Positions 1-8,334 of a stretch of 64,000 nt of DNA are shown one piece after another. The notes beneath the pieces were generated by a model. That model searched no databases. It saw only the letters and a program-made list of their open reading frames with translations, and was not told where the DNA came from. Numbering within the stretch: position 1 is the stretch's first letter; every line of letters starts with the position of its first letter. Origin of the DNA: Flavobacterium paronense (GTDB lineage: Bacteria > Bacteroidota > Bacteroidia > Flavobacteriales > Flavobacteriaceae); contig NZ_JAUFQN010000019.1 of NCBI RefSeq assembly GCF_030409795.1, forward strand, positions 310,001 to 374,000. The letters are read 5' to 3'. Made by a program: the position numbers and the translations under genes.

Positions 1-333
1 GTTGGGACCTGACCCACACTTACACCGCACTTCAAGGAAACGTTAAAGATTGTGTAAACAGTTGGCACTTTTGCAACTTTTATGCCTAACGTGGTATTTT
101 CCTTAGGATTATCGTTTTTTTAAGCCAATCTTAATTTAAGTAACCAAAACTGACGTTTTTGTGCAAAAAGTGACGAAAAGTGACGAAAAGTGACGTTTTT
201 ATACCAAAACCTGCAAAAAGTGACGATTTCCTGCAAAAACCTGCAAAAAGTAACATTCTGAACCTCAAGGGTGTACAACCGATTATTTTCCTCTTTTACT
301 TTGTGGCACTATTAATTTTTAAATATATTAATC
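1..333. repeat. Intergenic region with short tandem repeats before the HU-like gene
   Basis: No convincing gene is seen. Positions about 150-255 carry a run of 10-bp units of the form AAAAGTGACG, mixed with copies of CCTGCAAAAA. A 68-codon open frame here is made of these repeats and is not called. A weak TTACTTTG at about 295-302 resembles the Bacteroidetes -7 element (TAnnTTTG) with one mismatch and could serve the gene starting at 334. Confidence 0.5.
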
Positions 334-1032
334 ATGGCTATCAAGTATTATTTACAGCCCAATCCGATTACACCGGATCCCAATGACCAATCGGCACGTG
401 TTATTAGTAACAAAGTGCACGACACCGACAGCATTACTAAGGAAATGCTGAAACGCGGTAGCACAATTACCGAAGCTGACATCCGTGCAGTGCTTAACGT
501 ATTCTTTATGGTCGTTACCGATGAAGTTGCCGATGGCAACAGTGTGAACCTGCCCCTGGTGAATATCCGCGCCGGGGTAACAGGAGTTTTCACTAGTATT
601 ACCGACAGTTTTGATGCGTCACGACACATCAAAAAAGCAAACCTGTCCGCAGGGACCGAACTCATCCGCAAGATGAACGAGGCACGGGTAGAAAAAATCA
701 CTGTGCCAACCGCTGCACCGGCATTGATTGCCTTCACCGATGTTACTTCGCAAACCACCAACAGCATCCTAACACCTGGTGGTATCGGACAAATAGTGGG
801 TGAGGAATTGAAATTCAATCCTGCTAATGTTACCGAAGGGATTTTCTTTATTGCGTCAGACGGGACGGTTACTCCCGCAACGATTATTGCGAGTCGTACT
901 GAAGGTAAAATTGTTTTCAGTGTACCTGCGTTGCCTGCCGGAAACTATACACTCGAAGTGCGTAAAGGCTATGGTTCGACCAACATTGTTGTCCGCTCCG
1001 GTGCCTTGCAGGACACGCTTATTGTGAATTAG
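334..1032 (+). CDS. HU-family DNA-binding protein with C-terminal DUF4469-like domain
   Basis: The 232-residue protein has an HU/IHF-like N-terminal half: it opens with the MAIKYYLQPNP type of start, and residues about 25-120 include the helix and beta-arm regions. The C-terminal half (about 125-232) looks like the Ig-like DUF4469 domain often fused to HU-like proteins in Bacteroidetes. Such proteins are thought to bind DNA and help organise the nucleoid, but the specific role is unknown. The ATG at 334 gives the expected N-terminus, and a strong terminator follows at 1064. The gene stands alone among repeats, and its base composition is richer in GC than the flanks. Family assignment is by recognition of sequence pattern only. 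Confidence 0.75.
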   Translation: MAIKYYLQPNPITPDPNDQSARVISNKVHDTDSITKEMLKRGSTITEADIRAVLNVFFMVVTDEVADGNSVNLPLVNIRAGVTGVFTSITDSFDASRHIKKANLSAGTELIRKMNEARVEKITVPTAAPALIAFTDVTSQTTNSILTPGGIGQIVGEELKFNPANVTEGIFFIASDGTVTPATIIASRTEGKIVFSVPALPAGNYTLEVRKGYGSTNIVVRSGALQDTLIVN

Positions 1033-1063
1033 ATTCCCTTTTTTGCACTCCATTTTAGGGATA

Positions 1064-1094
1064 AGCCCGAAAATAAATTTTCGGGCTTTTTTTG
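1064..1094 (+). terminator. Rho-independent terminator after the HU-like gene
   Basis: The arms AGCCCGA and TCGGGCT are separated by an AT-rich loop and followed by a run of T, 30 bp after the stop codon at 1032. Confidence 0.85.
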
Positions 1095-1104
1095 TTTCCA
1101 ATAC

Positions 1105-1320
1105 GGTCGACAAAATGTTCAAGCACTTGGAAAACAAATTGTCGAAGCACTTGGAAAACAAAATGTTCAAGTACTTAGAAAACAAATTGTCGAAGCACTT
1201 AGAAAACAAAATGTTCAAGCCACGTCGAGAAGTTGTCGAGGCTGCGTCGAGAAGTTGTCCAAGCCACGTCGAGAAGTTGTCGAAGCTGCATGGAGAAAAT
1301 GTTGAGGTTTTGTTATCGGT
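1105..1320. repeat. Tandem 24-bp and 21-bp repeats
   Basis: Four and a half units of 24 bp alternate between two forms, one with AATGTTCAAGCACTTG and one with ATTGTCGAAGCACTTG. They are followed by about four 21-bp units built on CACGTCGAGAAGTTGTC. An open frame of 95 codons (1043-1330) reads through as an eight-residue repeat (MFKHLENK/LSKHLENK) because 24 is a multiple of three. It has no upstream start context separate from the HU terminator, so I do not call it as a gene. Confidence 0.8.
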
Positions 1321-1378
1321 TGACGGTTGACGGTTCTCTGTTCTCTGTAGTCTGTTTTCGGTTCTAGGTTGTAGGGTT

Positions 1379-2410
1379 CGTCACTTCGAGTGATTTTTAA
1401 AAGTGAGAACGCAGTTCTTAATTTTAAAAATAATATCGAGAAGCATTGTGCGCACAACGGTTCTCGATACATTTTTGGTAAGGACAATTTTTTTCTTTTT
1501 CAAAATGAAGAACCAAAAACACTCGAACTGACGTATACGGAAATCTCGTTCTTTATACGGACCGTCACTTCGAGTGATTTTTAAAGTTGAAAACGTTAGT
1601 TTTTTACTTTGAAAATAATATCGAGAAACTTAGTGCGCACAACGGTTCTCGATACATTTTTGGTAAGGACAATTTTTTTCTTTTTCAAAATGAAGAACCA
1701 AAAACACTCGAACTGACGACTGTATAGATGATGACGTATAAATAACCTCTCTCTAACGCGAACCGTCACTTCGAGTGATTTTTAAAGTGGAAAACGTTAG
1801 TTTTTTACTTTGAAAATAATATCGAGAAGCTTAGTGCGCACAACTGTTCTCGATAAATTTTTGGTAAGGACGATTTTTTTTTTCAAAATGAAGAACCAAA
1901 AACACTCGAACTGACGTATACGGGAATCTCGTTATTTATACAGACCGTCACTTCGAGTGATTTTTAAAGTGGAAAACGTTAGTTTTTTACTTTGAAAATA
2001 ATATCGAGAAGCTTAGTGCGCACAACGGTTCTCGATACATTTTTGGTAAGGACGATTTTTTTCTTTTTCAAAATGAAGAACCAAAAACACTCGAACTGAC
2101 GACTGTATAGATGACGACGAATAAATAACCTCTCTCTAACGCGAACCGTCACTTCGAGTGATTTTTAAAGTGGAAAACGTTAGTTTTTTACTTTGAAAAT
2201 AGTATCGAGAAGCTTAGTGCGCACAATAGTTTATCGACATACTCTAAAGCGAACTAAAGTTCTTGTACCTGAAGCCCACTGGGCTTCCTCCTCTTAATAT
2301 CAAAGGTTCTCGATAAATTTTTGGTTAGGACGATTTTTTTCTTTTTCAAAGTACAGAACCAAAAACACTCGAACTGACGACTGTCTTAAGACGTCACTTC
2401 AAGTGATTTT
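1379..2410. repeat. Tandem array of MITE-like elements
   Basis: Six copies begin CGTCACTTCGAGTG (near-matches included) at 1379, 1563, 1764, 1946, 2147 and 2392, so spacing alternates between about 183 and 201 bp. Each about 155-bp unit ends in CACTCGAACTGACG, an imperfect inverted repeat of its start. Inside, ATCGAGAAG pairs with TTCTCGAT around GTGCGCACAAC. The two spacing classes come from two linker types between units. The fifth copy carries an extra insert (about 2222-2300) with the hairpin GAAGCCC/GGGCTTC, which recurs in reverse at about 20345-20420. No gene is called here. Confidence 0.85.
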
Positions 2411-2460
2411 TGAAGAATGCAATGCAGTAAATACAGTAGTAACTTTTAAAAACTATTATT

Positions 2461-3240
2461 ATGAAACTATTACAATTAGGCAGCCGAAGCGCTGCCGTAA
2501 AAAAATGGCACTACTTCCTCATAGGACAAGGATTGTATCACGGTAGTGCTCATGGGATTTTTGATTGGGCTACGCATACCGCCACTATCGCATTTCAAAA
2601 AAAGCAGGGTTTGGTACCCGATGGTGTTGTGGGAAACCTAACTGTTGCTGCGGCTATGTTGTTAGGCTTTGGGGTTGTTGTGGATGTGCGCAACGACACA
2701 AGCGGAGCGAATTACCCTTCGAAACCCGATTTTCCTCCCTTGGTGACGAATGCCGAACGGGAAGCGCTTTTTGGCAAAATAGCCTTTAAAGCTACCCCAT
2801 TGCCCAACAACCCGGAACATTTTGACATCACAAATCGTTGGGACCGGGATAACCTTGTTACAGTAACGGTGCCGCAATTGATCCCCTTAAAAGGGAGTGC
2901 TACGGTTTATTTTCATAAAAAAGGAGCCAAACAACTAAAACAACTTTGGAGCGATTGGCAAAAAGCGGGTTTGCTCCCTCTGGTACTGACTTGGGATGGT
3001 GGGTATAACCCTAGGTTTGTGCGAGGTAGCCAAACTGTTTTGAGTAACCATGCCTTTGGAACCGCCTTCGACATCAATTTTGCCTGGAATAAACTAGGGA
3101 CTGTTCCTGCGCTTATGGGCCAAAAAGGAAGCGTTCGCCAATTGGTTGCCATTGCCCATAAAAACGGCTTTTATTGGGGCGGTCATTTTACCCGAAAAGA
3201 TGGGATGCATTTTGAATTAGCGAAAATTATAAAACTTTAA
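2461..3240 (+). CDS. Peptidoglycan-binding / M15 (VanY-like) D-Ala-D-Ala peptidase
   Basis: The 259-residue protein has an N-terminal peptidoglycan-binding type 1 domain (about 1-70: GSRSAAVKKW, HGIFDWATHTATIAFQKKQG) and a C-terminal M15 peptidase domain (about 130-259). The zinc ligands expected for the family are visible as H197 and D204 in SNHAFGTAFDIN and H250 in DGMHFEL. It should cleave D-Ala-containing peptidoglycan peptides. No signal peptide is seen, so it may be released by lysis or act through another export route. Endolysin-like use is possible. The next gene follows after 10 bp and may be cotranscribed. The architecture is clear; the physiological role is inferred. Confidence 0.85.
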   Translation: MKLLQLGSRSAAVKKWHYFLIGQGLYHGSAHGIFDWATHTATIAFQKKQGLVPDGVVGNLTVAAAMLLGFGVVVDVRNDTSGANYPSKPDFPPLVTNAEREALFGKIAFKATPLPNNPEHFDITNRWDRDNLVTVTVPQLIPLKGSATVYFHKKGAKQLKQLWSDWQKAGLLPLVLTWDGGYNPRFVRGSQTVLSNHAFGTAFDINFAWNKLGTVPALMGQKGSVRQLVAIAHKNGFYWGGHFTRKDGMHFELAKIIKL

Positions 3241-3250
3241 AAAATAGAAC

Positions 3251-3580
3251 ATGGAAAAATTTGTAATTACAAAAAGAACAAACGGTGACTTTCAGTTTAC
3301 GCTGAAAGCCACCAATGGAGAGCGTATTTTAACCAGTGAAGGCTATGCCACTAAAGCAGGATGTGAAAACGGAATTGATTCGGTTAGAACCAATGTGCTG
3401 AATGTCGCACGCTATGAAAGGAAAGTAGCTGTAAACGGCAACTATTATTTTAACCTAAGGGCGGCAAATGGAGAAATTATTGGTACCAGCGAGTTGTATG
3501 AAAGTACAGCCGGAAGGGATAATGGGATTGAGGCTGTAAAGAATAATACGCCTCAGGCGACTGTTGAAGATTTGAGTTGA
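3251..3580 (+). CDS. YegP-family protein with two DUF1508 repeats
   Basis: The 109-residue protein contains two tandem DUF1508 units (about 1-50 and 55-105). Each has the F-x-L-K/R-A-A/T-N-G-E pattern followed by a G-x-ENGIDSV or GRDNGIEAV helix. Members of this family are small stress- or growth-related proteins whose biochemical activity is not settled. It lies 10 bp after the M15 peptidase gene and is followed by a terminator, so the two probably form a short operon. Confidence 0.85.
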   Translation: MEKFVITKRTNGDFQFTLKATNGERILTSEGYATKAGCENGIDSVRTNVLNVARYERKVAVNGNYYFNLRAANGEIIGTSELYESTAGRDNGIEAVKNNTPQATVEDLS

Positions 3581-3599
3581 AATAACTACATTGCTTTTG

Positions 3600-3637
3600 A
3601 ACTCCTTATCGTTGTGAGATGATGGGGAGTTTTTTAT
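3600..3637 (+). terminator. Rho-independent terminator after the YegP-like gene
   Basis: The arms AACTCC and GGAGTT flank a loop and are followed by TTTTT, 20 bp after the stop codon. Confidence 0.7.
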
Positions 3638-3652
3638 TTTATGGGAGGTAGT

Positions 3653-3811
3653 TACACTTTTAGTGTACTTTTTATTTTTAAAGCTGCTTTTAAAAAGGCA
3701 TAGCAAAATTTTTTAAAACCAATGTATACTTTTAGTGTACTTTTTAATGGGGATATAAATTTTAGAGACTATAGCACTATTTTCTGAAATGAAAGTACAC
3801 TTTTAGTGTAC
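3653..3811. promoter_or_regulatory. Three evenly spaced palindromes upstream of hsdR
   Basis: GTACACTTTTAGTGTAC (7-bp arms around TTT) occurs complete at 3795-3811. Near-complete copies lie at 3653-3668 and 3724-3740. The copies are about 71 bp apart in the gap between the YegP-like terminator and hsdR. The regular phasing (close to seven helical turns) suggests protein-binding sites. No regulator is identified. Confidence 0.5.
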
Positions 3812-3935
3812 ATTTTATTTTAAAACCGCATTTACGGTTTTCCTCATAATTGCTTTAATTAATAATTCTATTTTTAGCCGAAATTCTATTCAATAATAGT
3901 AGAAAAAAAAGTCACATAATCCCCGTCGTTGGGGA

Positions 3936-3966
3936 TTGTATATGTGTGAGAATTTTGCTAAGTTTG
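3936..3966 (+). promoter_or_regulatory. Predicted hsdR promoter
   Basis: TTG (3936-3938) and TAAGTTTG (3959-3966) are 20 bp apart and match the Bacteroidetes primary sigma consensus; hsdR starts 18 bp downstream. A hairpin with arms AATCCCC and GGGGATT (3918-3937) abuts the -33 element and could be an operator. Confidence 0.6.
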
Positions 3967-3984
3967 AAGTGAACAAAAACCACA

Positions 3985-6777
3985 ATGACCAACCAAAATC
4001 CAGAACAAATAGCTCGCGATAACATCGACAAGCAACTCCTTGCCTGTGGGTGGGTTATACAGGATAAGAAGCAGTTTAATCTTGCGGCTGGTTTAGGTAT
4101 AGCTATACGCGAATACCAAACGGATGTTGGTCCTGCTGATTATGTACTATTTGTAGATAAAAAACCAGTTGGGATTATAGAAGCCAAGCGTGAAGAAGAA
4201 GGCGTTCGACTGACTACTGTGGAAGACCAATCCTCACAATATGCTAATGCTAAGTTGCGGTTATTGAATAACGATCCTTTACCCTTTGTATACGAAAGCA
4301 CAGGAGAAATTACTCGTTTTACCGATTACAGAGATTTAAAACCACGTTCGCGTAACGTATTTACTTTTCACCGACCTGAAACTTTTGTGCATTGGTTGAG
4401 TCAATCCAAAACACTTCGTACCCGATTACATGACATTCCTCATTTACCCGAAGAAGGTTTACGCGATTGTCAAATAACTGCCATCAATAACCTTGAAAAA
4501 TCATTTAAAGACCAGCGTCCAAAAGCCTTAATTCAAATGGCGACTGGTTCAGGGAAAACTTTTACGGCAATTACTGCCGTGTATCGTTTGCTGAAATATG
4601 CTAAAGCGAAGCGCATTTTGTTTTTAGTAGACACCAAAAACTTAGGGGAACAAGCAGAAGGCGAATTTAGAGCTTATACCGCGCAAGAAGATAATCGTTT
4701 GTTTACCGAATTGTATGGCGTAACCCGATTAAACAGCTCTTTTATTCCCAACGATTCGCAAGTATATATAAGCACTATCCAACGGATGTATTCTATTCTT
4801 AAAGAAACCGAACTCGATGAAAGTGCCGAAGAAGAAAACCCTAATGAATCTCGTTTTATTCCCAAGGAACCTGTGCCTGTGGGTTATAATGAAAAAGTGC
4901 CAATAGAGTTTTTTGATTTTGTGGTGATAGATGAATGCCATCGTTCTATCTACAACTTGTGGAAACAAGTGTTGGATTATTTTGACGTATTTCAAATTGG
5001 TTTAACAGCTACACCCGACAATAGAACTTTTGGGTATTTTAACCAAAACCTGGTTTCGGATTATGGCTATGAAAAAGCGGTCATTGATGGTGTTTTAGTG
5101 CCTTATAATGTATTTACCATAGAAACCGAAATTACTAAAAACGGTGCAAGTATTTTAAAGGAATTCAGCCCGCTTATAGACAGGCGTTCCCGACAAACCC
5201 GCAAGAAGTTTTGGGAAGCGCTTGATGAAGATGAAGTATATAGTGGCAAGCAATTGGATAAAGACATAGTTAACCCAAGTACGATTAGAACCATAATCAA
5301 AGCCACCAAAGACAATTTGCCGGCTATGTTTCCGGATCGTATGGACAGCAATGGTGTTTTTGAAGTGCCAAAACTATTAATCTTCGCCAAGACAGACAGT
5401 CATGCCGAAGATATTATAGAAATTGTTAGGGAGGAATTTGGAGAAGAAAACAAGTTTTGCAAAAAGATAACGTACAAAAGTGATGAAGACCCCAAAAGTG
5501 TGTTGCAACAGTTTCGAAATGATTATTACCCACGTATAGCCGTTACGGTAGATATGATTGCAACGGGAACTGATATACGACCCTTGGAAGTGCTGTTGTT
5601 TATGCGAGATGTAAAAAGCCGCAGCTACTACGAGCAGATGAAAGGACGAGGTACACGAACCTGTACGGTGGAAGAATTGAAAGCCAAAGGCACTCCTACG
5701 GCGAAGTTTAGCAAAGACCATTTTGTGATTATTGATGCCATTGGTGTAGAACAATCGCAGAAAACGGACAGCCGCCCTTTGGAAAAAGCACCGGGAATTT
5801 CATTAAAAGATGTATTGCAAAGCATTGCCATTGGAAATACCAGTGAGGAAATGTTAAGCACTTTAGCCAGCCGATTATTGCGACTGGACAAGCAATTGAA
5901 TGACAAAGACAAAGCTCAATTTGCCGAAAAAGCGAATGGCATGACGATACCTCAAGTGGTGAAACAGTTGTTGCAGGCGCATGACCCTGATGTGATTGAA
6001 AGTACGAAGTGCGAAGTACAAAGTACGATGAAAGGAATGGCGCCTATTGAAATAGAAGCAGCCATTACCAAAGCCAACCAAGAACTGATTGAACAAGCAG
6101 TAGCGGTTTTTCATAGTCCTGAATTGCGCGATTTTGTAGTGGATATTAGAAAACAGTACGACCAATTGATGGATATGGTGAATATAGATGCTGTAACCAA
6201 CATTGGATGGGTAAAAGACCATGCTGCCAATAGTGCGGCAGTGATTGAAGATTTTAAAACGTGGATTGTTACTCATAAAGACGAGATTACGGCCTTGCAG
6301 GTTTTTTATGCGCAGGATTACCGACACCGTACGTTTACGTACAAAATGATAAAAGAATTGTGCGATACTTTGAAAAAAGAAAAACCTTTGCTGGCACCTT
6401 TAGCCGTTTGGCGTGCCTATGAGCAATTGGAAAAAACCAACGGCTCTGCCAAAAATGAATTGATTGCCTTGGTGAGTTTGATACGCAAAGTGGCAGGCAT
6501 TGACACTACGTTGACGGCCTATGATAAAACGGTTGACAAAAATTTTCAAGATTGGATATTTACTAAAAACGCCGGAAAGCACAACGCCTTTACCGAAGCG
6601 CAAATGCAATGGTTGCGTATGATGAAAGACTATGTAGCCAACAGTTTTAGTATAGACAAGGATGATTTTGACCTTAGCCCCTTTAATGCGGAAGGCGGAT
6701 TGAGTAAAATGTGGGCATTGTTTGGAGACCAAACGGATAGTATTATTGAAGAATTAAATGAGGTGCTAGCTGCCTAA
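3985..6777 (+). CDS. hsdR: Type I restriction enzyme R subunit
   Basis: This 930-residue subunit cleaves DNA after ATP-driven translocation, as part of the R2M2S complex. The PD-(D/E)xK nuclease centre is visible near the N-terminus as D52 (GPAD) and E66-A-K68. The SF2 helicase motor follows: Walker A ATGSGKT (186-192), DECH (316-319), LTATP, and motif VI QMKGRGTRT. The C-terminal third (about 620-930) resembles the EcoEI-type R-subunit C-terminal domain. The ORF is intact. It is the first gene of the locus but is separated from hsdS and hsdM by a toxin-antitoxin pair and cargo genes, which is unusual. Confidence 0.95.
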   Translation: MTNQNPEQIARDNIDKQLLACGWVIQDKKQFNLAAGLGIAIREYQTDVGPADYVLFVDKKPVGIIEAKREEEGVRLTTVEDQSSQYANAKLRLLNNDPLPFVYESTGEITRFTDYRDLKPRSRNVFTFHRPETFVHWLSQSKTLRTRLHDIPHLPEEGLRDCQITAINNLEKSFKDQRPKALIQMATGSGKTFTAITAVYRLLKYAKAKRILFLVDTKNLGEQAEGEFRAYTAQEDNRLFTELYGVTRLNSSFIPNDSQVYISTIQRMYSILKETELDESAEEENPNESRFIPKEPVPVGYNEKVPIEFFDFVVIDECHRSIYNLWKQVLDYFDVFQIGLTATPDNRTFGYFNQNLVSDYGYEKAVIDGVLVPYNVFTIETEITKNGASILKEFSPLIDRRSRQTRKKFWEALDEDEVYSGKQLDKDIVNPSTIRTIIKATKDNLPAMFPDRMDSNGVFEVPKLLIFAKTDSHAEDIIEIVREEFGEENKFCKKITYKSDEDPKSVLQQFRNDYYPRIAVTVDMIATGTDIRPLEVLLFMRDVKSRSYYEQMKGRGTRTCTVEELKAKGTPTAKFSKDHFVIIDAIGVEQSQKTDSRPLEKAPGISLKDVLQSIAIGNTSEEMLSTLASRLLRLDKQLNDKDKAQFAEKANGMTIPQVVKQLLQAHDPDVIESTKCEVQSTMKGMAPIEIEAAITKANQELIEQAVAVFHSPELRDFVVDIRKQYDQLMDMVNIDAVTNIGWVKDHAANSAAVIEDFKTWIVTHKDEITALQVFYAQDYRHRTFTYKMIKELCDTLKKEKPLLAPLAVWRAYEQLEKTNGSAKNELIALVSLIRKVAGIDTTLTAYDKTVDKNFQDWIFTKNAGKHNAFTEAQMQWLRMMKDYVANSFSIDKDDFDLSPFNAEGGLSKMWALFGDQTDSIIEELNEVLAA

Positions 6778-6846
6778 AGAGAATGCTTAATTATACAAAA
6801 AGGTTAAATCGATAATTAATTTTAACCTATTACTACAATTTTAATG

Positions 6847-6874
6847 TTATATTTGAAATATAATTATACCTTTG
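6847..6874 (+). promoter_or_regulatory. Predicted higBA promoter with overlapping palindromic operator
   Basis: A perfect palindrome TTATATTT-G-AAATATAA (6847-6863) directly precedes the -7 element TACCTTTG (6867-6874); higB starts 13 bp later. The position between -33 and -7 is where an HTH antitoxin would be expected to repress its own operon. The regulator assignment is inference. Confidence 0.55.
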
Positions 6875-6887
6875 CAAAAGAATTGAG

Positions 6888-7196
6888 ATGGATTTTACGT
6901 TTAGAAATAAAGAATTAGAAAAATTATACACTACCGGAAAGTCAAAAAAGCTTAAGCTTCCAAGCGATATAATTGAAAAATTCTTTGCCCGATTACAACA
7001 AATTGAAGCAGCAAACGATATTTATGATTTATGGAATGACAAAGGTTTGAATTTTGAAAAAATGACAAATACTGAAAACTCCTATTCCATGCGATTAAAA
7101 ATAAAATACCGTCTTGAAATGGATATTGATTGGAAAAATAATGAACTAACCATCGGTGACTTTATTATAACCGACATTTCAAATCATTATTCTTAA
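6888..7196 (+). CDS. higB: RelE/HigB-family toxin
   Basis: This 102-residue protein matches the HigB (plasmid-maintenance killer) branch of the RelE/ParE fold: a short helical N-terminus (DFTFRNKELEKLYTTGKSKKL), LPSDIIEKFFARLQQIEAA, and a beta-rich C-terminus ending in TIGDFIITDISNHY. Such toxins are ribosome-dependent mRNA endonucleases. It is followed after 16 bp by a HigA-type antitoxin gene, the usual toxin-first order of higBA. The pair sits inside the type I R-M locus, between hsdR and hsdS, and probably has its own promoter. Confidence 0.85.
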   Translation: MDFTFRNKELEKLYTTGKSKKLKLPSDIIEKFFARLQQIEAANDIYDLWNDKGLNFEKMTNTENSYSMRLKIKYRLEMDIDWKNNELTIGDFIITDISNHYS

Positions 7197-7212
7197 AAAC
7201 AAACAAATCAGT

Positions 7213-8334
7213 ATGGCAACTACCCAAAAATTAAGACCCGCAGTTAAATTTGGCCCAGGCTATTTCATTAAAGAACAAATGGAATACCGTAGCTGGACAC
7301 AAGATGAACTAGCAGAAGTGATGGGAATGACAAGTAAGCATGTTAACGCAATTCTCAAAGACAAACAAACCATTACCTTAGATACCGCTAAAGTGTTAGC
7401 TGAAGTGTTTGACACCTCCCCGCAGTATTGGATAAATTTAGATTCCAATTACAGGCTTTGGCTTAACGATATCCCTTCGGAAAAAGAAAAACAAGCTGAA
7501 CTCAAAGCTAATATTTATGAGCGCATGCCCGTAAGAGATATGATTGCCAAAAATTGGATTCCCGCTTTTGCTGATGTGCATGAGTTGTGCGAAAACATAT
7601 TAGAATTTTGGAATTGCAAAAAGCTTGATTTTGAGCAATGGGACAAGCAAATCACACCACTATTAGCCCGAAAGTCGGAGAGTTTTAATCAATACAAAGC
7701 TTCCTACACCTATACTTGGTATCATAAAGCTATGATGGTTGCAAGTACTTATACTGTTCCTGCCTTTGATAAAAAAGGGTTGACAGCACTCTACGATGAC
7801 CTGCATAATTATACCATTCAAGAAAACGGTATCAATCAATTTTTAGAAAAGCTAAACCAATTGGGTGTTATCTTTTTCGTATTGCCTCATTTGCAAAAAA
7901 CCTATTTAGATGGCGCGGCATTTTATTATGAAAACAGCCCTGTCATTGTATATACCGGAAGATACAAACGCATTGATAATTTTTGGTTTACCATTGCCCA
8001 CGAAATAGCCCATATTTTATATCATCTTGATGAAAAAAATACCTTTTTCCTAGACAACTTTAGAGAAGAGGAAGTAAACGATTTAGAAACCGAAGCCAAT
8101 CAACGCGCAGCCGAAAAACTAAAATATCAAGAAATAATAGCCTATTTGCAAACAAAGCTCAAATATTTATCAACCAATGATATTGAAAGCTGTGCGCAAC
8201 ATTTAGCCATACACCCTGCTTTGATTATTGGAAAATTAGCCTTTGATAAAACCATTTCTTATGCCAACCAAAGACTATATAACGAAGAAGTTTTGGAGTT
8301 GATTGACGCAAAATATTTGGTAAATAATGGATAA
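7213..8334 (+). CDS. higA: HigA antitoxin fused to an ImmA/IrrE-type metallopeptidase
   Basis: The 373-residue protein has an N-terminal XRE-type HTH (about 20-80: SWTQDELAEVMGMTSKHVNAILK) of HigA type. The C-terminal half holds a zinc peptidase motif, H263-E-I-A-H267, followed by a downstream acidic helix (LETEANQRAAEKL), as in ImmA/IrrE/COG2856 proteins. Ordinary HigA is about 100 residues, so this is a long fusion form. The HTH should neutralise HigB and repress the operon; the peptidase may cleave a regulator or the protein itself, as in ImmR/ImmA systems. Its end overlaps the hsdS start by 8 bp, coupling the TA pair to the R-M genes. Confidence 0.85.
   Translation: MATTQKLRPAVKFGPGYFIKEQMEYRSWTQDELAEVMGMTSKHVNAILKDKQTITLDTAKVLAEVFDTSPQYWINLDSNYRLWLNDIPSEKEKQAELKANIYERMPVRDMIAKNWIPAFADVHELCENILEFWNCKKLDFEQWDKQITPLLARKSESFNQYKASYTYTWYHKAMMVASTYTVPAFDKKGLTALYDDLHNYTIQENGINQFLEKLNQLGVIFFVLPHLQKTYLDGAAFYYENSPVIVYTGRYKRIDNFWFTIAHEIAHILYHLDEKNTFFLDNFREEEVNDLETEANQRAAEKLKYQEIIAYLQTKLKYLSTNDIESCAQHLAIHPALIIGKLAFDKTISYANQRLYNEEVLELIDAKYLVNNG

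Noticed and set aside
1043..1330. 95-codon open frame as a gene
   Set aside because: It is made of the 24- and 21-bp repeats and begins before the terminator of the preceding gene.
1379..2410. Possible CRISPR array
   Set aside because: Units are about 183-201 bp with imperfect terminal inverted repeats; no short direct repeats with unique spacers and no cas genes.
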